Positions 27,281 through 36,389 of a stretch of DNA of 64,000 bases are shown here, in pieces (position 1 is the first letter of the stretch; each line of letters starts with the position of its first letter). Origin of the DNA: Burkholderia sp. GAS332. Lineage in GTDB: Bacteria; Pseudomonadota; Gammaproteobacteria; Burkholderiales; Burkholderiaceae. The stretch covers positions 2,294,001 to 2,358,000 of the forward strand of contig FSRV01000002.1 of assembly GCA_900142905.1 (NCBI GenBank), given 5' to 3'. A program made the position numbers and the translations under genes. A model generated the notes under the pieces. That model worked only from the letters and a program-made list of their open reading frames with translations, made no database searches and was not told where the DNA came from.

Positions 27281-28417
27281 ATGAAACTCGACCGCATCGA
27301 CACCCCTGCCGCGCTGATCGACATCCCCCGGATGCAGAAGAACATCGCGCGGATGCAGGGGCACATGAACGCACTGGGCGTGGCATTCCGTCCGCACGTG
27401 AAGACCACCAAATGCATCGACGTGGTCCGTGCGCAGATCGCCGCCGGTGCACGCGGTATCACGGTCTCGACCCTCAAAGAGGCGGAGGCTTTCTTTGCGG
27501 CCGGCGTCAGCGATATTCTTTACGCGGTCAGCATCGCGCCTTCAAAGCTGCCGCGGGCGCTGGCTCTGCGGCGGCAAGGTTGCGATCTGAAGCTGGTAGT
27601 GGACAATCCGACCGCCGCCGCAGCCATCGCCGCATTTGCTGACCAGCACGGCGAAACCTTCGACGTGTGGATCGAGGTGGATACCGATGGCCACCGCTCC
27701 GGTATTACGCCGGAACAGGACACGCTGCTCGAAGTCGGCCGGATTCTGCATGAGAACGGCATCACGGTGGGTGGCGTGATGACCCATGCGGGCTCCAGCT
27801 ACGAGCTTCATACGCCGGCGGCGCTCGCCGCGCTTGCCGAGCAGGAGCGCGCGGGCTGCGTACGCGCGGCAGAGCGGCTGCGCGACGCAGGCATTCCGTG
27901 CCCGGCCGTCAGTGTCGGTTCGACGCCCACGGCTCTCGCCGCCGGGCAACTCGATGGTGTGACCGAAGTGCGAGCGGGCGTGTACGTTTTCTTCGACCTG
28001 GTCATGCACAACGTCGGCGTGTGCGCGCTTGAAGATATCGCGCTCAGCGTGCTCGCCACCGTAATCGGCCATCAGGCGGATAAACGCTGGGCGATTCTCG
28101 ACGCAGGCTGGATGGCAATGAGCCGCGATCGCGGCACCTCGAAGCAGCCGCACGATTTCGGCTACGGCCAACCCTGTTTGCTGAACGGAACGCCGCTGGC
28201 GGGTTTCGTCGTGAGCGGCGCCAATCAGGAGCACGGGATTCTGTCGTCATCGGAGGAAGGCGCGCATGTCGACGACATCGCGCAGCGCTTTCCGATCGGT
28301 ATGAAGCTGCGCATCCTGCCGAATCATGCCTGCGCGACCGGCGCGCAGTTTCCTGAGTATCACGCGGTTTCGGCGGATGGCAGCAGTGTCGAGTGGAGAC
28401 GTTTTCAAGGTTGGTGA
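27281..28417 (+). CDS. D-threonine aldolase / D-serine dehydratase-like PLP enzyme
   Basis: A 378-residue fold-III alanine-racemase-type enzyme. The PLP lysine lies in RPHVKTTKC (Lys41), and the metal-site pair is NHACAT (His349, Cys351). Family members cleave D-threonine or D-3-hydroxyaspartate to glycine plus aldehyde, or dehydrate D-serine, using PLP and a divalent metal. Which reaction applies cannot be decided; aldolase is favoured by overall resemblance. GGTGAAAGC precedes the ATG. It is coupled to the HAD gene upstream. Confidence 0.86.
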   Translation: MKLDRIDTPAALIDIPRMQKNIARMQGHMNALGVAFRPHVKTTKCIDVVRAQIAAGARGITVSTLKEAEAFFAAGVSDILYAVSIAPSKLPRALALRRQGCDLKLVVDNPTAAAAIAAFADQHGETFDVWIEVDTDGHRSGITPEQDTLLEVGRILHENGITVGGVMTHAGSSYELHTPAALAALAEQERAGCVRAAERLRDAGIPCPAVSVGSTPTALAAGQLDGVTEVRAGVYVFFDLVMHNVGVCALEDIALSVLATVIGHQADKRWAILDAGWMAMSRDRGTSKQPHDFGYGQPCLLNGTPLAGFVVSGANQEHGILSSSEEGAHVDDIAQRFPIGMKLRILPNHACATGAQFPEYHAVSADGSSVEWRRFQGW

Positions 28418-28543
28418 GGAACGGGTAAAACAGCGGCGCGGTGCTGCCCACCTCACTGCGTGGGCCTTTCGCTTCGTGAACAGGTTGATTTCCGCATATC
28501 GGATCCAATCACGATGACACGTGCGACTGTGCCGCCTCACCCG

Positions 28544-29992
28544 TTACAACCGCGACCGCCCCAGCCGTTCAAACGCATCACGGTCGCGTAGCTTGAGCTT
28601 CTTCGCCGCGAGCACACCGGCCACTGCGAAGATCGGCAGCAATGCGGTCAACGCGTACGACACGCCCACGCCCGCGCCGGTCAGCAGCGGAAAATTCACG
28701 ATGGCGAGTACCAGCACAACCGCGAGAGCAAGACCGGACAGTACCGGCAACACGCCCACGCGCATCCGCCCCGCGTCGCCCTTATCGATGTGCCTGAAGA
28801 ACACAAACACCGCTGCCGAGGAAAGCGCCATCAACGCGATGATGCAAAGCGTCGCCACATTCGTGAGCCACGAGAACAGCGTCAAAACCGGATCGGCATG
28901 TGCCACGATGAACACCAGCACCACGATGGCGGCCACCGCCGTTTGCAAAAGCGAGCCCACGTGCGGGCTGCAATGCACACGATGTGTGCGGCCGAGCGCT
29001 TGCGGCAGCAAACCCTCACGGCCGGTCGCAAAGAAATAGCGCGCCGCCGAGTTGTGAAAAGCCAGCAAGCCCGCATACACGCTCGTGATGAACAGCACGC
29101 TCATCGCCGCGGTCAGCGTCTTGTTGGCGTAGTGATCGGAGAGCGTGTAGAGGAACGTCGTCGGATCGCTCAATGCGGTGAGCGTCTTGACGATCTTGTC
29201 GCTGCCCGCGCCAATCACCATGCACCACGCGGAGAACGCATAGAACACGCCGATCAGCAGCACTGAAATATAGGTTGCCAACGGCACCGTGCGTTGCGGG
29301 TCTTTCGCCTCTTCGCTATAGATCGTGGTTGCTTCGAAACCAATGAAGCTGGCAAAGCAGAACAGAAAGCCGATCGCGGGCGTGCCGCTCATGACGGCAT
29401 GCGGCGTGAACGAGACGGCATTGATCCCGCTGTCGCCACCGCTTTTTAGAATGGCCAGATCGAGGATCAATACGACGATGTATTCGCCGAATACCAGCAG
29501 CGAAAGCACCTTCGCGGACAGATCGATCTGCCGGTAGCCGAACACACCGATGCTGGCCATCGCCGCGAGCGAGCAGATCCACCACGGCGTAGTGAGGTTG
29601 AAGTGCGCGTGCAGGAAATCCGAGGCCACCGCGCCGAACATGCCGTACAAACCGATCTGCATCGTGTTGTAGCCGAGCAGTGCGATCAAGGCCGCCGCGC
29701 CGCCCGCGGTGCCGCCGAGACCGCGAGCCGTGAACGCATAGAAGCCGCCGGCGTTGGTCACGTGCCGCGACATGGCCGTATAACCGGCGGAAAACATCAA
29801 CAGGATCACCACCGTGGCAACCAGCAAGGCCGGTGTGCCGGCACCGTTGCCGAGCATGATGCCGATGGGAAAACCGCCAGCGATCGCGACCAGCGGCCCG
29901 GCCGCCGAGATCACGAAGAAGATGATGAAGCCCAGTCCCAGCGCCCCCTTGCGCAACTCGGTGGACGGTGACGGTTCAGCGACGACGCTCAT
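28544..29992 (-). CDS. APC-family amino acid/amine permease
   Basis: A 482-residue inner-membrane permease with about 12 hydrophobic segments. KGALGLGFIIFFVISAAGPL and the segment FLFCFASFIGFEATTIYSEE with AKDPQRTVP mark the APA branch, close to putrescine/ethanolamine-type importers. The ATG at 29992 has GGAG eleven bases upstream; another at 30025 is possible. It lies downstream of an AraC regulator, transaminase and aldehyde dehydrogenase on the same strand, which suggests an amine substrate. Confidence 0.86.
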   Translation of the reverse strand: MSVVAEPSPSTELRKGALGLGFIIFFVISAAGPLVAIAGGFPIGIMLGNGAGTPALLVATVVILLMFSAGYTAMSRHVTNAGGFYAFTARGLGGTAGGAAALIALLGYNTMQIGLYGMFGAVASDFLHAHFNLTTPWWICSLAAMASIGVFGYRQIDLSAKVLSLLVFGEYIVVLILDLAILKSGGDSGINAVSFTPHAVMSGTPAIGFLFCFASFIGFEATTIYSEEAKDPQRTVPLATYISVLLIGVFYAFSAWCMVIGAGSDKIVKTLTALSDPTTFLYTLSDHYANKTLTAAMSVLFITSVYAGLLAFHNSAARYFFATGREGLLPQALGRTHRVHCSPHVGSLLQTAVAAIVVLVFIVAHADPVLTLFSWLTNVATLCIIALMALSSAAVFVFFRHIDKGDAGRMRVGVLPVLSGLALAVVLVLAIVNFPLLTGAGVGVSYALTALLPIFAVAGVLAAKKLKLRDRDAFERLGRSRL

Positions 29993-30315
29993 AGTTTTGG
30001 CTCCAGGATTTTCGTTCGTCCGCATCACGACGAGGTCGAGCGCAGTACAAGTGTGGGTGCACTGTAGAAAACCAAAAATGCCGAGCGGGAGCACAAATCG
30101 GCAACGCGGCGCGAATCTGGGTTTACACCTGGGCGTCGGCTCATGCAGCCAACCTGGGCATTGAATCTGGACGTGAAGAATCGGGCCGGACGCGCGAAAG
30201 CACGCCAGCCCGCGAGCGGGAACCGCTCATGGGTGAAAATCGCGTAGAGAACCGGACCGGGAATCGGGCCAGCAAGACCCCGCATCCGCATGGCCCTTGA
30301 AACGCGCGCTGGGCG
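29993..30315. other. Intergenic region, no gene seen
   Basis: 323 bases between the AraC gene and the permease. One minus-strand frame is open but has no protein-like text, and I see no strong hairpin. It presumably contains the permease promoter. Confidence 0.5.
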
Positions 30316-31257
30316 TTAGCTCAAGCGCGGCGTCTGCGACGGCAATTCGCCGAACAGGTCGCGATATTCGCGAGCGAAATAGCTGAGATGCGTGAAGCCC
30401 CAGCGGCTGGCGGCATCGCCGATCAGGAGTTCTTCCGCGCTCGTCGTGCGTAGCAGCCGATGTACGGCGTTGAGCCGGATCGAGCGCAGGTATTCGACAG
30501 GCGTCACATTGGCCACACGTTGAAAGCTGGTTTGCAACGTACGGCGACTGCACCGCAGCGCGAGGCACAGGTCGAGCACAGTGACCGGTTGTTCGGCGTT
30601 GTCTTGCAGAATGCGTTCGCAGCGCCGCACGATATCGCTATACGTGGTGTGCGTGAGGTCTCGCAACGGCGTTTGCGACGCGCTTTCGATCAGGCCGAGT
30701 AGCACGCTGATCATTTCGTCGCGGAATACTTTGGTCGCGGCGGGATGCGCAAATGCGGCAGCATTGCGCTCGGCGGAGTCGAGATACGGTGCGAGCCGCT
30801 CACGCAGGATCACGCCTTGCTCATCGGAAAGCGCCAGCACGCCGCCTTTCACCTGGCGGCCGGCGTGCTCGCCCACCGTCACGCTCAGCAACTCGTCCAT
30901 CATCCCGGCGGACACGCTGATGCCGGCATAGTGCATCGACTCCGGCGTGTAGAAGCGAAACTCCTCGCCGGCACCGAGCAGCAGCAGCGCGTACCCATCC
31001 ACGCGCCGCCCCTGAAACGTGCCGACAAGCGGCGCATAGAGCGGCACCGCGATCGAAGCCAGACCGGCCGGCGACACGCCATGCTGCGCCACACGGCGAT
31101 TGGTGGTTTCGCGAAAGAAATGAAAGTCGTTCGAACTTGCCTGCACGAGCGTGCTCTGGAAGCGGCCCGGCGTCATCTGACGATAAACCTGCTCCCAGCC
31201 GCTCACTGCCAGCGAATGATCGTGCACGTCGGCAAGCGTGCTGATCCGGAAGTCCAT
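30316..31257 (-). CDS. AraC-family transcriptional regulator
   Basis: A 313-residue regulator: the N-terminal part resembles the AraC-binding-like domain found in FeaR/EutR-type proteins, and the C-terminal two-HTH domain (LCLALRCSRRTLQTSFQRV, about residues 228-246; EYLRSIRLNAVHRLL; DAASRWGFTHLSYFAREYR) binds DNA. GGGAGGGG precedes the ATG. Lying between the transaminase gene and the amine permease gene on the same strand, it probably activates amine-utilisation genes on sensing the amine or its aldehyde. Confidence 0.88.
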   Translation of the reverse strand: MDFRISTLADVHDHSLAVSGWEQVYRQMTPGRFQSTLVQASSNDFHFFRETTNRRVAQHGVSPAGLASIAVPLYAPLVGTFQGRRVDGYALLLLGAGEEFRFYTPESMHYAGISVSAGMMDELLSVTVGEHAGRQVKGGVLALSDEQGVILRERLAPYLDSAERNAAAFAHPAATKVFRDEMISVLLGLIESASQTPLRDLTHTTYSDIVRRCERILQDNAEQPVTVLDLCLALRCSRRTLQTSFQRVANVTPVEYLRSIRLNAVHRLLRTTSAEELLIGDAASRWGFTHLSYFAREYRDLFGELPSQTPRLS

Positions 31258-31455
31258 GTCCCCTCCCGCCTACTCTGAACAGGCTACATTCTTGCGATGA
31301 CGGCCCGGCCTGTCGTAGCGGACGCCAACCTGGATGCAGACGAAGGCCGCGCGGCGCGGCGCCTCTGCTGCAAACAAAGATGCAATGTTATTCCAGGTTG
31401 ACGGATACGGCTCGATATAAAAAACCCACAACATTTTCACGGATTCAATTTCATC

Positions 31456-31493
31456 GCGCGCTGCAGAATGCACGGGCGCATTCTGCAGCGCGC
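31456..31493. terminator. Perfect 16-bp hairpin after the transaminase gene
   Basis: GCGCGCTGCAGAATGC (31456-31471) pairs exactly with GCATTCTGCAGCGCGC (31478-31493), loop ACGGGC, 27 bp beyond the transaminase stop on the minus strand. It lacks a T-run, so it is either a non-canonical terminator or an RNA-processing or stabilising hairpin. Confidence 0.6.
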
Positions 31494-31519
31494 CCGAATA
31501 CCTGACCAGATCAGATCAA

Positions 31520-32860
31520 CTATGCAAATTTCACTTCATCGAAGCCCGCAGCCAATGCGCCGACCAGCGCGTCGAGCTGCGCCGATTCGACCACCAGCGG
31601 CGGCGACAGGATGATTTTCGTGCCGACCGGCCGCACCAGCGCACCGTGTGCACGCGCCACTTCGGCCACCGCATTCGCGTAGCCCGAGGCCGGGTCGATC
31701 GGCTCGCGGGTCTGCTTCGACTTCACCAGATCGAGCGCGACCATCAGACCCTTGCCGCGCACGTCCCCCACCGCCGCGTAGCGCTCGGTGAACGGCCGCA
31801 ACGCTTCGAGCAGATGGGCACCCTGCTGCGCGGCGTTGGCCGGCAGGTTCTCGTCCTTGACGATCTTCAGGTTGGCCAGCGCCGCGGCGCACGCAACCGG
31901 ATGCCCCGCATAGGTGTAACCGTGCATCAATGCGCCGGTGAAATTCGCGTTGGTCATGAAGGCCTGCTCGATACGCTCGTTGAACGCGGTCGCGCCGAGC
32001 GGAATGTAGCCGGAAGAAATGCCCTTCGCAAAGCACATGATGTCGGGCTTCACACCCCAGCCGCGACTGCCGAACATGCTGCCGGTCCGGCCAAAACCCG
32101 TGACGATTTCGTCGGCAATCAGCAGAATGCCGTACTTGTCGCACACTTCCCGAATCAACGGCCAGTAGTTTGCCGGCGGCACGATCACGCCGCCCGCGCC
32201 TTGCACCGGTTCGGCGATGAACGCAGCGATCGTGTCGGGGCTCTGGAAAATGATCTCGCGCTCCAGCATCTCGGCACAGATACAGCCGAGTTCAGCGGGA
32301 TCCTGCGTAAACGGATTGCGATAGAGCCACGGCGTTTCGACATGAAAACAACCCGGCAAATTCGGCTCGTAGTTGCGCCGGAATGCGGTGTTGCCGTTCA
32401 CCGACGCGCCACCGAAATGCGTACCGTGATAGCCCTGCTTCAGCGAAATGAACTTGGTGCGGTCCGCTTCGCCTTTCAGCTTCCAGTATTGACGCGCGAG
32501 CTTCAACGCGGATTCGACCGCGTCCGAGCCGCCTGAGCTGTAGATCACGCGGCGCATGCCTTCCGGTTCGAGCATCTCGATCAGCACCTTCGACAACTCT
32601 TCGGCGCGCGGATGCGAAATACCGTCGAAGAGCTGGAAGTATTCGAGTTCGTCCAGCTGACGCACAATCGCGTCCTTCACTTCACGCCGGTTGTGGCCGA
32701 CGTTGACGTTCCAGAGACCGGCCACGCCGTCGACGAGCTTGTTGCCGCGATCGTCGAACACATAACAGCCGTCGCCGCGCACGATACGGATCGGCTCGCG
32801 CTGCTGCATTTCGGCGGGGTGCTGCATTGGATGCCAGAAGGCGGAATCGTTCGTTCCCAT
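31520..32860 (-). CDS. Class III aminotransferase (omega-amino acid/amine:pyruvate type)
   Basis: A 446-residue fold-I PLP enzyme. The PLP lysine is in MCFAKGISSGY (Lys279), with GILLIADEIVTGFGRTG before it and GYTYAGHPVACAAAL after. Class III transaminases of this type move amino groups from beta-alanine, putrescine, taurine or aryl-alkyl amines to pyruvate or 2-oxoglutarate. The ATG at 32860 follows GGAG. It is co-directional with an aldehyde dehydrogenase gene upstream that would oxidise the aldehyde it makes. Confidence 0.9.
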   Translation of the reverse strand: MGTNDSAFWHPMQHPAEMQQREPIRIVRGDGCYVFDDRGNKLVDGVAGLWNVNVGHNRREVKDAIVRQLDELEYFQLFDGISHPRAEELSKVLIEMLEPEGMRRVIYSSGGSDAVESALKLARQYWKLKGEADRTKFISLKQGYHGTHFGGASVNGNTAFRRNYEPNLPGCFHVETPWLYRNPFTQDPAELGCICAEMLEREIIFQSPDTIAAFIAEPVQGAGGVIVPPANYWPLIREVCDKYGILLIADEIVTGFGRTGSMFGSRGWGVKPDIMCFAKGISSGYIPLGATAFNERIEQAFMTNANFTGALMHGYTYAGHPVACAAALANLKIVKDENLPANAAQQGAHLLEALRPFTERYAAVGDVRGKGLMVALDLVKSKQTREPIDPASGYANAVAEVARAHGALVRPVGTKIILSPPLVVESAQLDALVGALAAGFDEVKFA

Positions 32861-32926
32861 CGTACTTACTCCATTAAGTCCAGTATGTTGATCAGTTCGT
32901 GTGGCTGGCATGTGCCTGCGTTCGGC

Positions 32927-34426
32927 TCAATGCGCGATGCACACGGACTTGGTTTCCGTAAAGCCTTCAATGGCGTACTTGCCGAACTCACGGCCGATGC
33001 CCGATTGTTTGAAGCCGCCGAACGGCATGCCCGGATCGAGCGGCACGTGGCAGTTGACCCACACGGTGCCCGCCTCGATTTGCGGCACGAGGTTCATCAC
33101 GGTCTTGAGGTCATTGCTCCACAAGCTCGCGGCGAGGCCGTACGGCGAATCGTTGGCGAGGCGCAGCGCTTCGAGCGGATCGTCGAACGGGACGACGGCG
33201 AGCACGGGACCAAACACTTCGTCGCGCACGATTGCCGCGTCGGGCGGCACGTCGGCGATGACGGTGGGGCGAACGTAGTAGCCCGGCAGATCGACCGGTT
33301 TGCCGCCGGCAAGAAACTTCAGCCCGGCTTCCTGAGCACGCGCGATATGCCGATTGACGCGGTCGCGGTGCAGCGCGGACACGAGCGGATTGATCTGCGC
33401 AGCCGGGTCGAGGCCGGGTCCCAGCGTCATGGCATTGGCAATATCGGCGAGACCTTCGGCCACTTGCCGGTACTTGCTGCGATGCACGTAAATGCGCGAG
33501 GCCGCCGCGCACACCTGCCCCTGGTTGAAGAAACCGCCGGCCAGTGCGCCTTGAATTGCCTGATCGACGTCGATATCGGCGAGCATCACCGCCGGATTCT
33601 TGCCGCCGAGTTCAAGCGAAAAGCGCGTCATGTTTTGCACGGCGGCCGTGCCGACCAGCTTGCCCGTCGGCGTCGAACCGGTGAACGAAATCTTGCTGAT
33701 GCCCGGATGCGCCGCCAGCGCGGCCCCGCATTCGCGCCCGCCGGTCACGACGTTGAACACGCCCGCCGGCACGCCGGCATCCAGCGCCAGTTCGGCCAGA
33801 CGCAGCGCCGTCAAAGGCGTTTCCGGCGATGGCTTGATCACGATAGTGCAACCCGCCGCGAGCGCCGGCACCAGCTTCCACACGGCGATCATCAGCGGAA
33901 AATTCCACGGCACGATGCCTGCGACTACACCGATCGGCTCCTTGCGCGTAAACGCCGTATAGCGCGTACCTGGCGGAAACGGAATCGACACATCCAGCGT
34001 TTCGCCAGTAATCTTGGTTGCCCAGCCCGCCATATAGCGCACATATTCGATCGTCGCGCCCACTTCCACCGCGCGGGCGATGTTGATCGACTTGCCCTGA
34101 TTCAAGGTTTCGAGCTGCGCGAGGTCTTCGGCATGGGCTTCGAGCAGATCGGCAAAGCGCAACAGAATGCGCTCGCGATCCGCGGGACGCAGGCCGCTCC
34201 ACACACGCGCATCGAACGCGGCGCGCGCGTTACTCACCGCGCGATCGACGTCGGTGGCGTCCGCGTCCACGACCGTCGCGAGACGTTCGCCGCTTGCCGG
34301 ATTAAACACATCCAGCCGACGCTCCGAATGCGCGCGGTGCTGCGCGCCGCCGATAAACAGGCCGAAATCGCGCTGCACGAACGCGCGAACCGCATCGCTG
34401 ACGACAACCGTTGCATCGTTACTCAT
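32927..34426 (-). CDS. NAD(P)+-dependent aldehyde dehydrogenase (PuuC/phenylacetaldehyde-type)
   Basis: A 499-residue aldehyde dehydrogenase: GVVAGIVPWNFPLMIAVWK (N of the oxyanion hole), FTGSTPTGKLVG for the nucleotide, LELGGKNP with the general-base Glu, and FNQGQVCAAASR with nucleophile Cys306. It closely follows the pattern of gamma-(glutamylamino)butyraldehyde and phenylacetaldehyde dehydrogenases. The ATG at 34426 has GAGG just upstream. With the adjacent transaminase it completes an amine to acid route. Confidence 0.92.
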   Translation of the reverse strand: MSNDATVVVSDAVRAFVQRDFGLFIGGAQHRAHSERRLDVFNPASGERLATVVDADATDVDRAVSNARAAFDARVWSGLRPADRERILLRFADLLEAHAEDLAQLETLNQGKSINIARAVEVGATIEYVRYMAGWATKITGETLDVSIPFPPGTRYTAFTRKEPIGVVAGIVPWNFPLMIAVWKLVPALAAGCTIVIKPSPETPLTALRLAELALDAGVPAGVFNVVTGGRECGAALAAHPGISKISFTGSTPTGKLVGTAAVQNMTRFSLELGGKNPAVMLADIDVDQAIQGALAGGFFNQGQVCAAASRIYVHRSKYRQVAEGLADIANAMTLGPGLDPAAQINPLVSALHRDRVNRHIARAQEAGLKFLAGGKPVDLPGYYVRPTVIADVPPDAAIVRDEVFGPVLAVVPFDDPLEALRLANDSPYGLAASLWSNDLKTVMNLVPQIEAGTVWVNCHVPLDPGMPFGGFKQSGIGREFGKYAIEGFTETKSVCIAH

Positions 34427-34642
34427 ATCCTCTGTCTCTCGTGAGTGTCTCGTTGCTATCTGATCCATGGCCGCGGGGCCATCGTGTTGAAGCATGGTGT
34501 CACGCGGGTTCGTCCACCGTTAGCGCTAATCGGCAGGCGTGCTATCGCTTAAGGGAAAACATTTAGCACTCGCTTGTAGTCAGGTGCCGGGGGTCACGCA
34601 CGCGCCACCTATCGGCTAGGTCTCGATCATGGCGTCGGCCTG

Positions 34643-35383
34643 TTATAGAAACAGCGCGCCGATCATTTCCGTGCGGCTCGACACACCGAGCTTGCGGAAC
34701 ATACGCAACAGATGGGTTTTGACGGTGGGTTGCGCGAGTGCGAGGTCGCGTGCGATCTCCTTGTTCGACAAGCCATTGCGCACGAGGCGCGCAATCTGTT
34801 GTTCGCGATGAGTCAGGTTCGAACGGATATCGGCGTCGACGTCTCCACCGTGGCGCAGATGCGTGCGCATCGGCCGCTGGTCACGCAGCGCCGGCACCAG
34901 CGCGGCTTCCAACAGCGGTTGCACTGCCCTCGCGTGCTGCTGGTCGTCCTCGGAGAAAGCTTCCGCGGGCGCCATGCGCAGCAGCGAAAACGCCGCCACC
35001 GGGCGCGTGCCTCGCGTGCCATCCCGCAGCAAGACCTCCATCACATCGACCACCTGATGCGGATTCAGGAAGCGCCGCCAGTACACCGAGCCGCCCCGCA
35101 ACGTCTCGGGCAGCTCGCCCGCGAGCGTGAGCACGCTGTCCGTCTGCGTCGCAAAACGCGACGGATGCAGCGGATCGAGCGTGCAGTAACGCTGCAAATA
35201 CGTGCGATGCATCGTCTCGGACATGCCAAACAGCTCGAAGCCCGACGGTTCGTTATCCGCGCCGACCCAGTAGAAGACCGTTGCCGAGGGCCGCACCAGT
35301 TGCGCGAGCGCGCTCACTGCGGCACCCAGTGCGGGCATGAAGGCGCTTTGCGACGCGGCTTCGTCGCGGATCGTGTTCAACAT
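34643..35383 (-). CDS. LuxR-type transcriptional regulator
   Basis: A 246-residue regulator with a C-terminal LuxR helix-turn-helix (LTHREQQIARLVRNGLSNKE, DLALAQPTVKTHLLRMFRKL, residues about 185-240). The N-terminal half lacks the W/Y/D pattern I would expect of an acyl-homoserine-lactone pocket, so it is probably a solo regulator of another ligand. The ATG at 35383 follows GGGAGA. A dyad at 35414-35431 sits just upstream, a good autoregulatory site. Divergent from an SDR gene it may control. Confidence 0.85.
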   Translation of the reverse strand: MLNTIRDEAASQSAFMPALGAAVSALAQLVRPSATVFYWVGADNEPSGFELFGMSETMHRTYLQRYCTLDPLHPSRFATQTDSVLTLAGELPETLRGGSVYWRRFLNPHQVVDVMEVLLRDGTRGTRPVAAFSLLRMAPAEAFSEDDQQHARAVQPLLEAALVPALRDQRPMRTHLRHGGDVDADIRSNLTHREQQIARLVRNGLSNKEIARDLALAQPTVKTHLLRMFRKLGVSSRTEMIGALFL

Positions 35384-35413
35384 GGCGCTCTCCCGGTTCA
35401 CCTGCTCAAGACC

Positions 35414-35431
35414 ATCGTACGAACGTACGAT
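35414..35431. promoter_or_regulatory. ATCGTACG-AA-CGTACGAT dyad upstream of luxR
   Basis: An 8-bp inverted repeat with a two-base centre, 31-48 bp upstream of the LuxR-type ATG and within the divergent promoter region. Size and symmetry fit a dimeric LuxR-type HTH binding site. Confidence 0.5.
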
Positions 35432-35595
35432 TTCATTGCGTGAGCACAAATTGGCAAATCGACGCGACCGTTGCCCCCAAACGATGGCTGCGTTGTCATC
35501 CTTTTGCCTGATTCCGCGCCGCGGCCCGCATGCCTAGACTCTGGATTCACGCTTCACTCCTTTCATCAAGTCCAATCACGTTCAAAAGGAACGCC

Positions 35596-36381
35596 ATGTC
35601 CAAACAACGCACGGTTGTCATTACAGGCGCGGGCACCGGCATCGGTGAAGCCTGCGCCCGGCTGTTTGCTTCGCGCGGCGCACGCGTGGTGCTGATCGGC
35701 CGGCGCCGTGAGCCGCTCGAACGGGTCGCGCGCGAAACCGGCGGCCTCGCGCTCGATGGCGACGCTGCCAGCGCCGCCGACTGGCAGAGCTTCATCGCCG
35801 CGATCAAGGCGGACGGCGGTGCTGTCGATGCATTGATCGCCTGCGCCGGCGGTTTCGGCATGGGCACCGCCACCGAGACCGACGACGCGGCCTGGTCCGC
35901 CGCGATGCGCGCGAATCTCGACACGGCCTTCGTCGCCTCCCGCGCCTGCCTGCCCGACCTGATCGAACGACGCGGCGCGATCGTGCTGGTCGCCTCGATC
36001 GCGTCGCTCGCCGCGGGGCCCGCCGTCTGCGGCTACACCACGTCGAAGCACGCGCTGATCGGCCTGACGCGCTCGCTCGCGCGCGATTACGGCCCGCACG
36101 GCGTGCGCGTCAACGCGGTCTGCCCCGGCTGGGTCCGCACGCCGATGGCCGATGCGGAAATGCAGCCGTTGATGCAGCGCTACGACGAAACCCTCGACGC
36201 GGCGTATCAACGCGTCTGCGCCGATGTGCCGTTGCGCCGTCCCGCGCATGCGGAGGAAATCGCCGATGTGTGCGAGTTTCTGGTGTCACCCGCTGCGTCG
36301 ATCGTGACAGGCGCCACCCTCGTTGCCGACGGCGGCTCCTCGATCGTCGATGTGCCGACGCTGGCGTTCGACCACATGTAA
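35596..36381 (+). CDS. Short-chain dehydrogenase/reductase
   Basis: A 261-residue classical SDR: TGAGTGIGEA at residues 10-19 binds NAD(P), the active site is YTTSK (Tyr147, Lys151), followed by NAVCPGWVRTPM. It oxidises or reduces an alcohol/ketone; the substrate is unknown. The ATG at 35596 follows AAAGGA; the frame is open upstream to 35530 without support. Divergent from the LuxR gene and convergent with a second SDR gene nine bases away. Confidence 0.88.
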   Translation: MSKQRTVVITGAGTGIGEACARLFASRGARVVLIGRRREPLERVARETGGLALDGDAASAADWQSFIAAIKADGGAVDALIACAGGFGMGTATETDDAAWSAAMRANLDTAFVASRACLPDLIERRGAIVLVASIASLAAGPAVCGYTTSKHALIGLTRSLARDYGPHGVRVNAVCPGWVRTPMADAEMQPLMQRYDETLDAAYQRVCADVPLRRPAHAEEIADVCEFLVSPAASIVTGATLVADGGSSIVDVPTLAFDHM

Positions 36382-36389
36382 GCAAGGCC

